Below the pieces are notes generated by a model. The model worked only from the letters and a program-made list of their open reading frames with translations. It was not told where the DNA came from and made no database searches. A program made the position numbers and the translations under genes. Positions 9,250 through 18,900 of a DNA stretch of 64,000 nt are shown one piece after another; position 1 is the stretch's first letter; the number at the start of each line of letters is the position of its first letter. The stretch is taken from the NCBI RefSeq assembly GCF_010091945.1, contig NZ_WVIE01000023.1, forward strand, positions 1-64,000, written 5' to 3'. This DNA comes from Myxacorys almedinensis A (GTDB lineage: Bacteria; Cyanobacteriota; Cyanobacteriia; Leptolyngbyales; Leptolyngbyaceae).

Positions 9250-10119
9250 ATGTTAAACAGCTTGTTAGATGCGCTCAGAGTCCATCTTCCTCCTCCGGTT
9301 GCTGGAGTGCCGCTATCGAGCCTTTCTGCGGTGAGCGTGGTTGACCGAGCGATCGGGATAGGCAACCGGCGGGGGAATGAAACTCGCGGTGGCTTCACAG
9401 TGGTGGCGCTAAAGGGAGGACGGCTGGATACGGTAGTGCGGTTTCAATTGTGGGGCACTCAGCCGAGTCAGGTCGATAGCGCGATCGCGCTGCTACGAGA
9501 CAATATCGAGGCTGCAAAAAACGGGCTGCGATCGCAGGGATTGCTTCGCCTGACCGCGCAGGCAACCTCTGTTCCAGAATTTAACTCGACTTTAAATGCT
9601 TGGATCGGAACGACCGATTATCAAGTCTTGTATGAGTTTCATTTGGATGATACAGAGGGTGCAGAAAGTTTAATCGCCCGAATTCCGATCGAGATTGATA
9701 GTGGATTCGGCGAGTCTACCGTCGTCACCGATCATCTTGTGCGATGGGACGATCAAGCCGCACCTACGTTAGAAGTTCGAGGTCAAGGGGGTGCAAACTT
9801 GCGAGTAGATGGGTTATCGATTTTGGCGTTTCTACCTGCGGGTTGGAACGGCAGTTCGGTAACAATTTCTAGCATTGTTCAAGGCATTGAATCTACCCAA
9901 ACGTTTAGCAGCGTTAGAGCGTTCTTAGAAGAGTTCGTACTAGAGAACAAAACTGCGGTTTTAGGCGGCAATATTTACCAATCTGGATATTGGATTTTGC
10001 CAAAATCTGGTTTTCCTAGCTCAATCACCTTAACGGGTAATAGAGATGTGTTTCAAGTTAGCTATAGTGATGACAAGTTTGATAGTAATGCCATTTTCTA
10101 TCTAAGGCTCATAAGCTAA
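9250..10119 (+). CDS. DUF4255 (Pvc16-like) tail-terminator/cap protein of the CIS
   Basis: Probable cap that closes the distal end of the tube and sheath in extracellular-type contractile injection systems. The N-terminal 175 residues have the DUF4255 look: LLDALRVHLPPP, a central strand-rich core, then TDYQVLYEFHLDDTEG and RIPIEID. The rest is a beta-rich extension (LEVRGQGGANLRVDGLSILAFLPAGW) absent from minimal homologues. The ATG at 9250 is chosen because GGGAG lies eight bases before it (289 residues). It is the first gene of a one-strand cluster and precedes the sheath gene by 88 bp, a usual neighbour in CIS loci. Confidence 0.75.
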   Translation: MLNSLLDALRVHLPPPVAGVPLSSLSAVSVVDRAIGIGNRRGNETRGGFTVVALKGGRLDTVVRFQLWGTQPSQVDSAIALLRDNIEAAKNGLRSQGLLRLTAQATSVPEFNSTLNAWIGTTDYQVLYEFHLDDTEGAESLIARIPIEIDSGFGESTVVTDHLVRWDDQAAPTLEVRGQGGANLRVDGLSILAFLPAGWNGSSVTISSIVQGIESTQTFSSVRAFLEEFVLENKTAVLGGNIYQSGYWILPKSGFPSSITLTGNRDVFQVSYSDDKFDSNAIFYLRLIS

Positions 10120-10207
10120 CTGCTGCATTTTATTTCAGTTTCTTTAGTGAACATCGCTCGAATTCGGAGTTCTGATTTAACCTGTTCAAAATTCAGGAGG
10201 AATCCTA

Positions 10208-11653
10208 ATGCCAGAATTGATTCTGCCAGGTGTATTTATTGAAGTGAGAGCCGAAGCCCTCATTGTTGCAGGAAGTATTACAGTCAGCAATATTGGAATT
10301 GTGGGAACTGCCAAGCGCGGGCCCGTTGGAGAGGTCACTATTTTGGGGAGCTACGCTGAAGCTAGAGAAACGTTTGGCTCCTACGACCCGTTTGAGAACC
10401 CGGATACGGCGAATAACCCACTGACCTTAGTCCGGGCGCTAGAGCTAGCTTACGCGAATGGGGCAACAACGGTGTTTGCCGTGCGAGTGACCGGCACAGA
10501 AGACACAGGCGATCCAGAAAACTCTGTAGCAGCTTGGGGAAAATTTAGCAAAGCCCGAAAAGCATTTCATAACGTTGCCAGCGCGGGCGGCATTGCTACG
10601 ATTTTGAGGGCAAAAAATCCTGGTGTGTGGGGTAACGAGATGACGATTAGCGTGACTGATGCCGCCCCAAATGTCACGGTGACGCTAAAATACAGCGCGA
10701 TCGAGGAAACCTACACCGTTAAAGACGGCAAAGAATTACTCGAAAAAATCAACGCTCCCAACACTGGATCTTTGTTGGTCAGTGCCACAGAGGGAAATCA
10801 ACCGACGCAAGCACCGGGCGTGACAACCGAAACAGCCTTCACTGGAGGCGTCAACAGTAACGATGCAAATGACACCGACTATGGATTAGGACTCGATCAA
10901 TTGCAGAATGAGAATGCTCACATCATTCTGGCAGCCGGACGAGACGGAGCGGCGATCAACAGCAGGCTACAATCCCATGTTGAAACCGCTTCGACCGATA
11001 AAATTAGGCGCGATCGCATCGCCGTAACTGGAAGTGCGCTAGGTGCGACAGTCCCGCAAATCTTAGCGAACACGCCAAGTAGCGATCGCACGATCTTTGT
11101 TGCACCGGGCATCAAGACCAGCGACTCAGCCAATGCAGGCAAGGAAGTCACGCTCTCTGGGGCTTATGCTGCTGCTGCTGTGGCGGGTGCAATCAGTGCC
11201 CGTGATGCACACATTAGCCTGACCAATAAAACCATTTCTGTCAATGCGCTAGAAACTAAATTTACACCCGCGCAATTGGAACAGTTAGTGACCGGAAGAA
11301 TACTGGCGTTAGAGCAACGACAAGGATTTCGGATCGTCAAAGGCATCACAACAGATGATGGTGCATTTCGGCAAATTACCACCCGTCGGATTGTCGATTT
11401 TGCCAAATTTGGAGTGCGATCGGCATCCTCACCTTACATCGGATTGCTGAACAACGATCGAGTGCGTAAAGCCTTGAAAGGCTCGATTAATGGCTTCTTG
11501 GCGGGAATGGTCGATGATGAGATGCTGATCAGTTACGAACTCGATGTGACGGCAACGCGAGAAGAAGAAATTCGCGGGATTGCCAAAGTCATTCTCACTC
11601 TGCGACCAACGTTCAGTATCGACTTCATCAAGGTCACGATGTTCTTAGGCTAG
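10208..11653 (+). CDS. Contractile tail sheath protein
   Basis: The 481-residue sheath subunit whose contraction drives the inner tube. It begins with the sheath N-terminus (PELILPGVFIEV), followed by GIVGTAKRGPVGEVTILGSYAEARETFGSYD, an inserted domain with NPGVWGNEMTISVTDA, a Rossmann-like middle (DRIAVTGSALG, DRTIFVAPGI), and the conserved C-terminal domain (RRIVDFAKFGVRSASSPYIG, RTREEEIR-like TREEEIRGIAKVILTLRPTFSIDFIKVTMFL). A strong AGGAGG precedes the ATG. The tube gene follows after 26 bp. Only one sheath gene is seen, unlike loci with several paralogues. Confidence 0.92.
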   Translation: MPELILPGVFIEVRAEALIVAGSITVSNIGIVGTAKRGPVGEVTILGSYAEARETFGSYDPFENPDTANNPLTLVRALELAYANGATTVFAVRVTGTEDTGDPENSVAAWGKFSKARKAFHNVASAGGIATILRAKNPGVWGNEMTISVTDAAPNVTVTLKYSAIEETYTVKDGKELLEKINAPNTGSLLVSATEGNQPTQAPGVTTETAFTGGVNSNDANDTDYGLGLDQLQNENAHIILAAGRDGAAINSRLQSHVETASTDKIRRDRIAVTGSALGATVPQILANTPSSDRTIFVAPGIKTSDSANAGKEVTLSGAYAAAAVAGAISARDAHISLTNKTISVNALETKFTPAQLEQLVTGRILALEQRQGFRIVKGITTDDGAFRQITTRRIVDFAKFGVRSASSPYIGLLNNDRVRKALKGSINGFLAGMVDDEMLISYELDVTATREEEIRGIAKVILTLRPTFSIDFIKVTMFLG

Positions 11654-11679
11654 TGTTCTTAGGATAAGGAGAGTTATCA

Positions 11680-12183
11680 ATGGCAAATACCAATGTGTTT
11701 CGCGGTTCAGATGCGACCTTGACCCTTGCGATCGACGATCAGCCCGAAGGACAAGCCGCCCAAGAAATTATCGAATTTTATCAACTCAGTCCCGTCGGTC
11801 GCGCCACCAGTGTTGAGGTGTATGTGCAGACCGACTTGGAACTCTTTCACGAAATTGGCAAACGCCACCCTGCCGCCCTACGACCGGGCAATATCAACAT
11901 TTTCGGCAAAGTGGGGCGAGCCTACATCAATGGCGCGTTGCTGCGGCTATTACTAGGCAAAGGTGCGCTCGTGGCGCGTGAACAAGAACCCTACCCGCAA
12001 CCGTCTTTCAATCTATTGCTGGACTTAAAAGATCCGGCGGTTCCCGATACGAGCAGTACGCTGACGATTCACGGCGTCAAATTTGAGAACTGGGCATATA
12101 GCCTACCCGAAGATGACTTTGTGATGGAGTCGGTGACGTTTAAGGGCTTGTTTATCACGGTCGAAGATAAAGAAGCGGCGTGA
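11680..12183 (+). CDS. Inner tube protein (gp19-like)
   Basis: A 167-residue beta-rich protein directly after the sheath gene, the standard position for the inner tube subunit that stacks as hexameric rings inside the sheath. The strand-rich segments (ATLTLAIDDQPEG, VGRATSVEVYVQTDLELFHEIGK) and the late VKFENWAYSLPEDDFVMESVTFKGLFITVED fit tail tube proteins. Some tail-tube families are highly diverged, so the assignment rests on size, fold character and position. The ribosome site is AAGGAGAG. Confidence 0.75.
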   Translation: MANTNVFRGSDATLTLAIDDQPEGQAAQEIIEFYQLSPVGRATSVEVYVQTDLELFHEIGKRHPAALRPGNINIFGKVGRAYINGALLRLLLGKGALVAREQEPYPQPSFNLLLDLKDPAVPDTSSTLTIHGVKFENWAYSLPEDDFVMESVTFKGLFITVEDKEAA

Positions 12184-12192
12184 GGATAAATT

Positions 12193-12666
12193 ATGATGAC
12201 GATGACCGCAGAAGACCTCCTAGCAGGCAGTTCGTTAACCCACGAGGTTGATGTTCCGCCTGAGTTGCTCGGCTCCCATGAACCCCATTCCACTCGCTCA
12301 CAGGTGATGTTGCGTCCGCTCACCGTGCGAGACTTACAGCGCATTGCCAAAGCGGCTCACGACGATGAAAAGCTTTCGGCATCGCTGATTATTCAACAAG
12401 GTTTAGTGGAACCTGCCCTGAAGTTAGACCAAGTTTCTCAACTGCCTGCCGGACTCGCTCGATTTTTGGTCGATCGGATCAATTCGATTAGCGGCATTAG
12501 CACCCCGCAAGATGAGTTGGCAGAATTAGTTCAAGCGCCCTTAGCCCGTGCTTGCTTTGTCTTGGCAAAAGAGTTTGGCTGGACGCCCGAAGAGATTAGT
12601 GGAATGACGATTGGACAAATTTTGCTTTACCTGGAAATGGCAAGAGGCGGAGGTGAAGCAAGATGA
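12193..12666 (+). CDS. Tail assembly chaperone-like protein
   Basis: A 157-residue, mostly helical protein after the tube gene. LRPLTVRDLQRIAKAAHDDEKLSASLIIQQGLV and the C-terminal FGWTPEEISGMTIGQILLYLEM resemble phage tail assembly chaperones, which guard the tape-measure protein during assembly. The stop overlaps the next start as ATGA, so translation is probably coupled; no slippery sequence for the programmed frameshift known from phage chaperone pairs was seen. Any of ATG 12193, 12196 or 12202 could be the start; the first is given. Confidence 0.55.
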   Translation: MMTMTAEDLLAGSSLTHEVDVPPELLGSHEPHSTRSQVMLRPLTVRDLQRIAKAAHDDEKLSASLIIQQGLVEPALKLDQVSQLPAGLARFLVDRINSISGISTPQDELAELVQAPLARACFVLAKEFGWTPEEISGMTIGQILLYLEMARGGGEAR

Positions 12667-13925
12667 CGCCAACGCCAGATCTGCGCCAGTCAATTTACCG
12701 CTTGTCGATCGCGTTGGTGAGTGGAAACGCTCCCCAGTGCTGGCAGCGCGATGTGACTCACGCGATCGCACGTTGGACTCCGTTCTGGCAATCGGGCACT
12801 TGGGTCAGCGCGATCGCATCAACAGATCTACACCTCAACGAGCAAGCCCTGTTTGGATCTTGTTTTAACTCAGTCATCCAAGAGGTGCCTCTAGAATCAG
12901 AGTCACAACCCATTCCGAAATCGAGCCATCGAATCGGATCGAGTGAAATAAACGGTCGCGATCGCAGTTCTCAATTACCGTTCAAACCTGAGTTACGCGC
13001 CTGTGTTCAACAGAACCAGACAAAAACAACACCCTCAGATCGAGTTCGGCGATCAGTTAAAACCTTACCAAGCGAATCGCAACTGCAACACCAAGCAAGT
13101 CACGAAATACTATCGCGCCTTGCTAGGAAAACACAGGTTTCTCAGTCGCTTTCTTCAGGTCATCGAGCCATTTCGCCTGCGGTGATCACGCTGCTCCGGT
13201 CTCGTCCGTCAATCCGTGATGGGCATCCTTTTTCGGCTTACCCTCCTAGATCACTGCGCCGTCAATGGTTGCATACATTGGGTGAACGGGTTCAGGGTTC
13301 TATCAAACTGTCCCAAGAGAACGGAGTGAAGTTAGCAAAAAGCGCAACACAGGAATCACCAGTACCCGAAATGCAACCCGTTGAGGAAGACCTGATTCAG
13401 CCTTGGGCAATGCCACTAGATGGAAAGAAAGTCTCGACCGCGTTTCTGCTGCAATTCGTAAGTGCGAGCAATTCTGGGCAACCCAGGCGCGATCGCACCG
13501 AACAGTCCCAAAGCCGCCCAGCGTTTCCTTCGGAGGTGCGCTCGGCGCTAATCGCACCTCCAAATACCGTTCTGAACCGTTTGAATGTTCCTGAAATTCA
13601 AGCTTTCCAGCAACGCAAATCCCTCCTGCCCGATGCGCCTTCCAGCCATCGAACAGAGCAGCCTGTGACCCATCCAGTTCAAATTCAGGGAGGGGTAGGG
13701 GATGCGATTCCTTCGGAGTTGCGCTCGGCGCTAATCGCGCCTGAAGTTTGGGCACGTTCTCCTAAGCTTATCCCACACCAAAGCCCTGATGCAATGGCTA
13801 AGGCAATAGTTAAGGAAACACAGCCCAGACAACTGCCAACCGTTGAGAGCGATTTGAATGTCCTTGCCACGAACATGAAACGCATTCTAGACGAAGAAGC
13901 CCGACGCTATGGAATTGACGTGTAA
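12663..13925 (+). CDS. CIS accessory protein with disordered middle and two element-encoded peptides
   Basis: A 420-residue protein coupled by ATGA overlap to the chaperone-like gene. A short folded N-terminus (LRQSIYRLSIALVSGNAPQCW) and a C-terminal helix (SDLNVLATNMKRILDEEARR) bracket about 300 residues of low-complexity, S/R/P/Q-rich sequence. The closing helix motif is one I associate with CIS and tail clusters next to chaperone genes. Two copies of the 35-bp element encode nearly identical peptides, FPSEVRSALIAP (about 287-298) and IPSELRSALIAP (about 348-359). Function unknown; the position would suit an assembly factor or, less likely, a reduced tape measure. Confidence 0.5.
   Translation: MTPTPDLRQSIYRLSIALVSGNAPQCWQRDVTHAIARWTPFWQSGTWVSAIASTDLHLNEQALFGSCFNSVIQEVPLESESQPIPKSSHRIGSSEINGRDRSSQLPFKPELRACVQQNQTKTTPSDRVRRSVKTLPSESQLQHQASHEILSRLARKTQVSQSLSSGHRAISPAVITLLRSRPSIRDGHPFSAYPPRSLRRQWLHTLGERVQGSIKLSQENGVKLAKSATQESPVPEMQPVEEDLIQPWAMPLDGKKVSTAFLLQFVSASNSGQPRRDRTEQSQSRPAFPSEVRSALIAPPNTVLNRLNVPEIQAFQQRKSLLPDAPSSHRTEQPVTHPVQIQGGVGDAIPSELRSALIAPEVWARSPKLIPHQSPDAMAKAIVKETQPRQLPTVESDLNVLATNMKRILDEEARRYGIDV
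13521..13555 (+). repeat. 35-bp dispersed in-frame element, copy 2
   Basis: Begins GCGTTTCCTTCGGAGGTGCG and ends GGCGCTAATCGC. It lies in phase in the 12663-13925 gene, read AFPSEVRSALIA. It is 183 bp upstream of copy 3 in the same orientation. Confidence 0.8.
13704..13738 (+). repeat. 35-bp dispersed in-frame element, copy 3
   Basis: Begins GCGATTCCTTCGGAGTTGCG and ends GGCGCTAATCGC. This copy shows 6-bp terminal inverted repeats, GCGATT and AATCGC. In phase in the host gene, read AIPSELRSALIA. Confidence 0.8.
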
Positions 13926-13969
13926 AAGCGATCAATTAATTTAACACTCCACATAACAAGGAGGTGACA

Positions 13970-14518
13970 ATGCAGCCAATGCTAGACGACATTGAACTGC
14001 CCCAGGTTCAAATGATCGATACCCACGAAAAACGAATCCTAGCAGAACACAAACCTCCGGGGATGGCGGGTAGTTTGTTGCAAAACTTAGGACGACAACC
14101 TACGTGCCTTGTTTTGTCTGGCGTTGCCACAGGTACAGATGCAGCAGGCTTAATTGAAAAACTCAACGATAAATTTCAGAATGGGCAACCTCTCCCGTTC
14201 ACCGCAGACATCGTTGCTGATGCAGAGATTGAACAAATGGTGATCGATGATTTGCAGGTGCAAGATCTAGCAGGCAAACCGCAACGCTACGCTTATTTCC
14301 TGACCTTGCGGGAGTACATTGAACCCGTAGAACCAGAGGACGCTTCTTTCCTAGACACCGATATTTTGGGAGATGCTCAAAATCTCATGAGTGATCTAGT
14401 TGAAGGATTAGATATAGGACTAGATTTTGCGACAGGTTTAGAACGCTTTATTGACCCACTAAGTGGCTTATTAGAGCGACTTCAAAAGTTTCGAGAAGAT
14501 GTCGATCGAACTCGTTAA
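13970..14518 (+). CDS. gpU / DNA-circulation-N-like CIS protein, paralogue 1
   Basis: A 182-residue protein whose first 115 residues (QVQMIDTHEKRILAEHKPPG, LLQNLGRQPTCLVLSGV, QDLAGKPQRYAYFLTLREY) resemble the fold shared by P2 gpU and the N-terminus of Mu-type 'DNA circularisation' proteins, which sit at tube ends or on the baseplate hub. A helical tail follows. A GTG at 13964 is also in frame, but AAGGAGG overlaps it; the ATG at 13970 is correctly spaced and aligns with paralogue 2 (MAQPMLGEVEL). This pair may fill the place of the LysM-type hub adaptor of other CIS. Confidence 0.55.
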   Translation: MQPMLDDIELPQVQMIDTHEKRILAEHKPPGMAGSLLQNLGRQPTCLVLSGVATGTDAAGLIEKLNDKFQNGQPLPFTADIVADAEIEQMVIDDLQVQDLAGKPQRYAYFLTLREYIEPVEPEDASFLDTDILGDAQNLMSDLVEGLDIGLDFATGLERFIDPLSGLLERLQKFREDVDRTR

Positions 14519-14550
14519 TGATTTAACTTAAATGTCAAAAGGAGACCAAA

Positions 14551-14967
14551 ATGGCGACGAACCTCTATCAAGAACTCAAAGACGTATTACAAGACTTCAA
14601 AACGTTCCTGGACGACAATGTAGGCACGATCAAACCCGCCGTTCAAGCGTTGGGATCAATTGTGCCTCAAATTAACGAACTCATTAACAAACTCGTGGAC
14701 TTAATGGGCAAGCTCAAAACCGAAATCAACAATCTCAATGTTGGGTCAATTCCTGGCTTAGGAGAAGTCTCCACCTTTACTGACAAAATCAAGTCTTTCC
14801 TCAACACTGCCAAAAACCTATTACCCTCAGAAGCAGGCACAATCGATGATGTCCTCGGTGTTGCAGATGTCATTGGAGGACTCCCTTCTGTCGATGAAGT
14901 TAAAGGTGAAGTGATCACCTTGATTGACGCGATCGTTGTGCATTTAAACTCACTAAAAGCAGCATAA
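14551..14967 (+). CDS. Small helical CIS protein of unknown function
   Basis: A 138-residue, largely alpha-helical and amphipathic protein: heptad-like N-terminus (LYQELKDVLQDFKTFLDDN), INELINKLVDLMGKLKTEIN, glycine/proline breaks, and a hydrophobic C-terminus (VITLIDAIVVHLNSL). No signal peptide. It lies 32 bp after gpU-like paralogue 1 with a good AAAGGAG site. The size is too small for a usual tape measure, though no longer helical candidate exists in the cluster. I do not recognise a family. Confidence 0.55.
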   Translation: MATNLYQELKDVLQDFKTFLDDNVGTIKPAVQALGSIVPQINELINKLVDLMGKLKTEINNLNVGSIPGLGEVSTFTDKIKSFLNTAKNLLPSEAGTIDDVLGVADVIGGLPSVDEVKGEVITLIDAIVVHLNSLKAA

Positions 14968-14994
14968 TTAACATTGCTAAAAGAGGAATAAACA

Positions 14995-15045
14995 ATGAAT
15001 ACAAACATTTTCGACAAAGCCAAACTATTTTTTTCAATTCCTTGA
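14995..15045 (+). pseudogene. 16-codon mini-ORF, possible truncated gene start
   Basis: A well-placed ribosome site (AAGAGGAATAAACA) precedes an ATG reading MNTNIFDKAKLFFSIP and then a stop. It lies in the 136-bp gap between two small CIS genes. It could be the surviving start of a deleted small gene or a leader peptide. Confidence 0.25.
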
Positions 15046-15103
15046 TCCTTGTCGGCTAATCAGGCGATTTAGATCATCAAACCAGCGAAAAGATTCTAGC
15101 GCA

Positions 15104-15325
15104 ATGGCAATATTAGAAGTGTCATTACGAGAATTGCTGTTGCAACTGGATGATCCAACACTCGCAAGTGCGATCGCGGCTATTCCACAACCAGCAATGC
15201 AACGCTTAATTGAAGGTCTAAAACAAGTTTTGAATGCTGTTAAGAATCACCTTCAAGAAGTAGAAGAGTCGGAAGAACTTCGCTCACTCGTGGATCAAAT
15301 TTATACCAAGCTGGAGACACTTTAG
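15104..15325 (+). CDS. Small helical CIS protein of unknown function
   Basis: A 73-residue, leucine-rich, predicted all-helical protein (VSLRELLLQLDDPTLASAIA, LIEGLKQVLNAVKNHLQEVE) with an acidic C-terminus. It ends three bases before the second gpU-like gene, so the two are probably translated together. No weak or strong family match by eye; a structural linker or chaperone is conceivable, but nothing decides it. Confidence 0.55.
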   Translation: MAILEVSLRELLLQLDDPTLASAIAAIPQPAMQRLIEGLKQVLNAVKNHLQEVEESEELRSLVDQIYTKLETL

Positions 15326-15328
15326 GCT

Positions 15329-15979
15329 ATGGCGCAACCAATGCTAGGTGAGGTCGAACTACAGCTAGTTCAAAATATAATTGCAGACGAAGATCAAGTC
15401 CTGAATCTGCACAGTATTCCGGCGCTCGAAGGAGACTTCTTCCAGAAACTAGGGCGACGCATCTCCCGAATCACCCTCACCGGGGTGATCACCGGAACCG
15501 AAGCAGGCGAAGGACTGACAACCTTGCGGGAAAAGTTTCGAGCGGCTGAACCCGTTTCCTTTGTAGCTGACATTGCGACTGCCACCAAACTCGATCAGGT
15601 GGTCATTGAAGCCATGGATGTGCGCGAACTAGCAGGTAAACCAGAGCGATTTGAGTATGCCTTAACGCTTCGGGAATTTATTGCCTCGCCCCAAAGTCTG
15701 CAAGAACAACCCGCGATCGTAGAGGCTGCCGTGAACCAAGACAGTACTCAACAAACCCAACAAATTGTTGAAAACATTGCCTCAGCTGTGGGTGAACTAG
15801 AGGTGCAGGTCACATTGGCAGGCGATCGTCAGAATTTTACAAACATTGTGGTTTTAGTTGAAGGACAGGCAGACTCTGGCGATCGCGTCACCTTTGTCTT
15901 GGAAGACCAACAGGGAGGCGTCTACAGTCGAGATAACGTACCTGCGGGTTCTTATACGATCAAGGCATTCAGGAGGTGA
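15329..15979 (+). CDS. gpU / DNA-circulation-N-like CIS protein, paralogue 2, with beta C-terminal domain
   Basis: 216 residues. Residues 1-115 align throughout with paralogue 1 at 13970 (QPMLGEVELQLVQNIIADED, FFQKLGRRISRITLTGVITG, LAGKPERFEYALTLREF). The C-terminal 70 residues are different: a beta-sandwich-like segment (LEVQVTLAGDRQNFTNIVVL, DNVPAGSYTIKAFRR) of the kind seen in carboxypeptidase-regulatory or SpaA-like domains. A hub or tube-end role is inferred from the fold and from the neighbours. It has only a weak ribosome site and overlaps the AGGAGG of the next gene. Confidence 0.55.
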   Translation: MAQPMLGEVELQLVQNIIADEDQVLNLHSIPALEGDFFQKLGRRISRITLTGVITGTEAGEGLTTLREKFRAAEPVSFVADIATATKLDQVVIEAMDVRELAGKPERFEYALTLREFIASPQSLQEQPAIVEAAVNQDSTQQTQQIVENIASAVGELEVQVTLAGDRQNFTNIVVLVEGQADSGDRVTFVLEDQQGGVYSRDNVPAGSYTIKAFRR

Positions 15980-15984
15980 ACACT

Positions 15985-18900
15985 GTGAGTAATGGTACAG
16001 AAACACAAGGCGTCATTGAAAGTGGACAGCAAGCTAGTTTTCAATTAACTCTTGGCGATCCTGATTTTTGTCGCATTCCAGCCGCAATTTTATTTGATAA
16101 TAATCGTTCCTTTGTGTCACCTCTTCCAGAACACAAACAGGCTTACCAAACTGCCCTCGATCGCATTAATGCAGGGGGAGGGCAATTAGTTGTGGTCGGT
16201 CACACAGACGACGTTGGACAAGTCGATCTCAATGAAAGGCTCTCTGTGAGACGAGCACAAGCAACTCTAGCCGTTTTGGCAGACAACACAAGTGAGTGGG
16301 AAAGCATCTTTATTGCAGAATCATGGGGAGATGATGAGTTTCGGATCATGTTGACAGAAGTGGGGCTGCCAACTACGGCTCAATCGATTCGGCAACATCG
16401 GGAACGAACAGCCGCAGGAGAACAGCGGCGATCGCTACTGTTTACCCAATATTTTCAGAAATTACTGAATAATCCTAGTTCCTCACCCACCGTTTCTTCA
16501 CTATCTCCTCCAATTTTAGGGTGTGGTGAACAGCATACGTTGGCACCCGGAAACGATCGTCCTAGCCGTCGCGCTGAGTTTATCTTTTTCCTAGCAAACC
16601 AATCTCCAACTGTAGCCTGCGACCAATATTTGCTTTGGAGAAATCCATGTGCGCCCCTGTCTTTACCACCGCCTCAACAAGTGAATGCTTTTTTTGTCTC
16701 GGTGAGCGGCAGTGATACCGCCGGAACAGGTAGCGCAAGTCAGCCTTGGCAAACCTTTCAGCATTCCCTTGCTGAGATCAGCAGACTACGGCAATCGAAT
16801 CAGCATGTAATTTTGAATGTGTTGGCAGGTGTCTACAATGAGAATGTTGTTCTACCCACCGAGACCACGTTACTAGGCATTGGTAATGCGGAAGTTCGTT
16901 CTGTCCCTAATACAACAGCACCAACAATCGAAGTTGACAACGTTAGAAACAGTCGAATTAGAGATCTAAAAATTACACAGGGTCAACGCTCAGGCATCGA
17001 AATTAAGAATTCAGATGATGTTGAAGTAAATGGTTGCGAGATTACTGATAACTTCGCACCTCGTGGGGGTGGAATTAAAGTTGTTAACTCTACTAATATT
17101 AAACTAGAGAGTAATCAAATTCAACGCAATCAAGCAGGTACGATTAGTACTGCAATTATTAATATTGACATTGATGTATCAGTCGTTTTTGATCCAGGAA
17201 TTGATGTATTTGATATACAACTAGGCGATGCTCACGGGGGCGGCATTTATCTAGAAAACAGCCAGCAGATTTTGATTCGCAACAATCAGATTCTAGAAAA
17301 TAGAGCCATCCTATTTGGTGGGGGAATTGCCATTGATAATCGTCCCGGATTTGATAGTGCGATCGAGGTTCGAGATAATATCATCACCTGTAACCAAGTT
17401 TCCCACGGGAACTTACAGCCACTCCAGGCACCCCCTATTACCTGTAGTGTGCAAGATATGAATGACCCCGTTGTGGAACGGGCAGAAGCAGAAACGATTG
17501 ATGAAGCGGCGGCTAAGGCGATCACCCTCCTGCATGGTGTGGGTTTAGAAAGTGGATTAGGCGGAGGCATTGCGCTGAGACACGTTTCACCTCAGACTCG
17601 CATTCTCGGCAATACGATTGGGGCAGAGTCTAGACCGAATCGAGCGAGACGAGGCGGTGGAATTGAGTGCTTTACTGGCGCGTATCCTCATATTGAAGAG
17701 AATGCGATCGCATTTAATCTAGTCTCAGATGATGGAGGTGGAATTGCGATCGATCAGTTTGATCCATTTCTTTCCCGCAGTCAGCCTACTTTTCTAAGCT
17801 TCAGACGCGGTTCTATCTTTCCCCGACAACCTATCCGGCTCGTGAACAATCGAATCCGTTTCAATCGCAGCATTGAAGATGGGGGTGGACTCTATGGAAC
17901 AGGAAATGCTCAGATTGAAATTCGGGGTAATGCCACCGTGATTGAAGGAAATCGAGCGGGGGAAAACGGAGGCGGATTACGCATTTCCTACGCAACTCGA
18001 ATGATTGTTGTTGGGGCGAAAATTCTGAACAATCAATCCAACACGATTGGAACAGAGCGCGAAGGTGGTGGCGGAATTGCTGCTCGGAACGCCGAAATCC
18101 AGCTTCAAGATTGTGAACTGAATGGCAATATTGCCAACCACTTTGCAGGGGGTGCAGCCTTCTGCACGTCTACGTTTGAAGGCGGATTTAATCGCGAAGG
18201 ATTTGTTGCGAATCGACAGGGGCAGTTTGACGAGATTATGTTAGTCGATTATGGGTTCACAACCCGACGATATCTGTTCGATCAGTGTCGAGGTAGAAGC
18301 AATGAAGCGAGAGGAAATTCTGGTGCCGGGGGCTTTCTCTACGCGCTGAGGGATTCGACCGTTCAAGACGGTATTCCGAGAGGTGGTATCTTCCCAATTC
18401 AGGTTATTGTTCGGGGAGATCGCACTGCTATCGGAGAAAACACGTCTTCCTATAACAATGCGGCTAATCCAGGCGGTGCATTGCAAAAACGAGGTAATGT
18501 GGTGATTGAACTGTCAGGACGCCTCAGCGCAAACCGCCCAGAAGATCGGGCGATCTTTTTTCCAGATGTGCCTGCTTCTCCAACTGGAATTGCACCCTCA
18601 ACGCCTTCTCCCTCCAACCATCCAGTTGTGATCATCCATCACGATGGACGACCAGACGACCATCCAACCACGTTTCCCTATCAAAATCTTTCGCCCCGAA
18701 TTGATGATGTGCAGCCTCGATTTGGTTTAGTGGCGGGAGGAACTAGCGTTACGATCAGAGGTCAAGATTTTTTACCAGGGGTTCAGGTTTTGTTTGGGAC
18801 TGCGCCTGCCACAATCAACACCGCGACAGACGCCCTGATCACCGTTACCATTCCCCCTAACGCAAGCGGATTCGTTGATGTTACTGTCCGTAATCCCGAT

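Noticed and set aside
12640-12680. Programmed frameshift linking the chaperone-like gene to the next gene, as in phage G/GT
   Set aside because: No slippery heptamer is visible and a separate ATG start overlaps the stop, so simple coupled translation explains the arrangement.
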